A stretch of 64,000 nucleotides of DNA from Xanthostigma xanthostigma (Eukaryota > Arthropoda > Insecta > Raphidioptera > Raphidiidae). A model generated the notes under the pieces. It saw nothing but the letters and a program-made list of their open reading frames with translations. It did no database searches and was not told the origin of the DNA. The stretch's first letter is position 1. Each line of letters opens with the position of its first letter. Below, piece by piece: positions 63,809-64,000 of this stretch. The DNA lies in assembly GCA_963575645.1 (NCBI GenBank), contig OY754469.1, forward strand, positions 38,398,753-38,462,752, read 5' to 3'. A program made the translations under genes and the position numbers.

Positions 63809-64000
63809 GTAAGCATCAGTAAATAATATAAAGCAAATAAAACAAAAGACTACAACTAGAAAAAAAGTGAACATCTATTCATGTTAACCGGTAAAAACAA
63901 AAGATTGCAACCGAATTTATTGACTAAGTGAAAAACTGTGCAATAGATAATAGTGCAATTTTCTTAATTCACAATTAAGATCGGAGATCTAAGTTAATTA
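63809..64000 (+). other. Putative intron, window end
   Basis: A-rich sequence after the donor; no acceptor or exon seen before the window ends. Confidence 0.25.

Noticed and set aside
1-64000. CRISPR array, bacterial operons, ribosome binding sites
   Set aside because: The DNA is eukaryotic (introns, insect transposons). No regular direct repeat-spacer array is present; the tandem arrays found have long degenerate units without spacers.

Overview
The window looks like AT-rich, repeat-dense nuclear DNA of an insect. Genes are sparse, introns follow GT-AG, and the transposon families are typical of insects: hAT, pogo/Tigger, PIF/Harbinger, Helitron, jockey-like non-LTR elements, a tRNA-derived SINE, Penelope-like pieces and many foldback MITEs. 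Several repeats (the GGCCAAGTGCGAGTCGGACT type, the CTAGCGG..CACCCGGGT type) are familiar from Lepidoptera and Hemiptera. I cannot fix the order from sequence alone.

Only three loci look like host genes. (1) A 425-codon ORF at 38653-39930 (+) encodes a DEDDh 3'-5' RNA exonuclease of the REXO1/GOR/prage type, with an upstream Cys/His-rich domain and a 5'UTR intron (36752-38544). A 5'-truncated, frameshifted copy follows at 40987-41890 and is split by a hAT MITE. (2) At 58.7-61.8 kb, two spliced exons at 59265-59415 and 59508-59729 encode the N-terminal membrane segment and first WD40 blade of a transducin-beta-like 2 (TBL2) protein. They lie just upstream of, and in a splice phase compatible with, a second intronless prage-like exonuclease ORF (59885-61564). 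This is either a nested insertion or a chimeric gene and is the most interesting locus here. (3) At 63774-63808 a short first coding exon (MSEDWEDPRVK) with a good donor may begin another gene that leaves the window.

The rest is transposon debris. 0-3.8 kb: a PIF/Harbinger-like TIR element with a transposase fragment, a hAT MITE, a foldback repeat. 4.5-9 kb: a 584-bp near-palindrome, hAT-like and pogo-like MITEs. 9.2-14.8 kb: decayed non-LTR and pogo ORFs on the minus strand, a hAT element with hAT-dimerisation coding (8-bp TSD CCATAGTG), a Helitron helicase fragment with a CTAG 3' end. 14.9-16.8 kb: a large foldback with nested insertions, 13-bp TSDs and a hammerhead-ribozyme-like core. 18.9-24 kb: a reverse-transcriptase relic, a SINE, hAT MITEs, a tRNA-Lys-like sequence. 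25-36 kb: gene-free, with foldbacks and interspersed repeats. 40-58 kb: nested hAT, pogo, Harbinger and foldback insertions.

Two themes recur. Insertions are nested up to three deep, with many TSDs still readable. A group of inverted-arm elements carries CTGANGA...GAAAC(N)GTC motifs and 11-14 bp TSDs, the pattern expected of Penelope-related retroelements rather than DNA-transposon MITEs.
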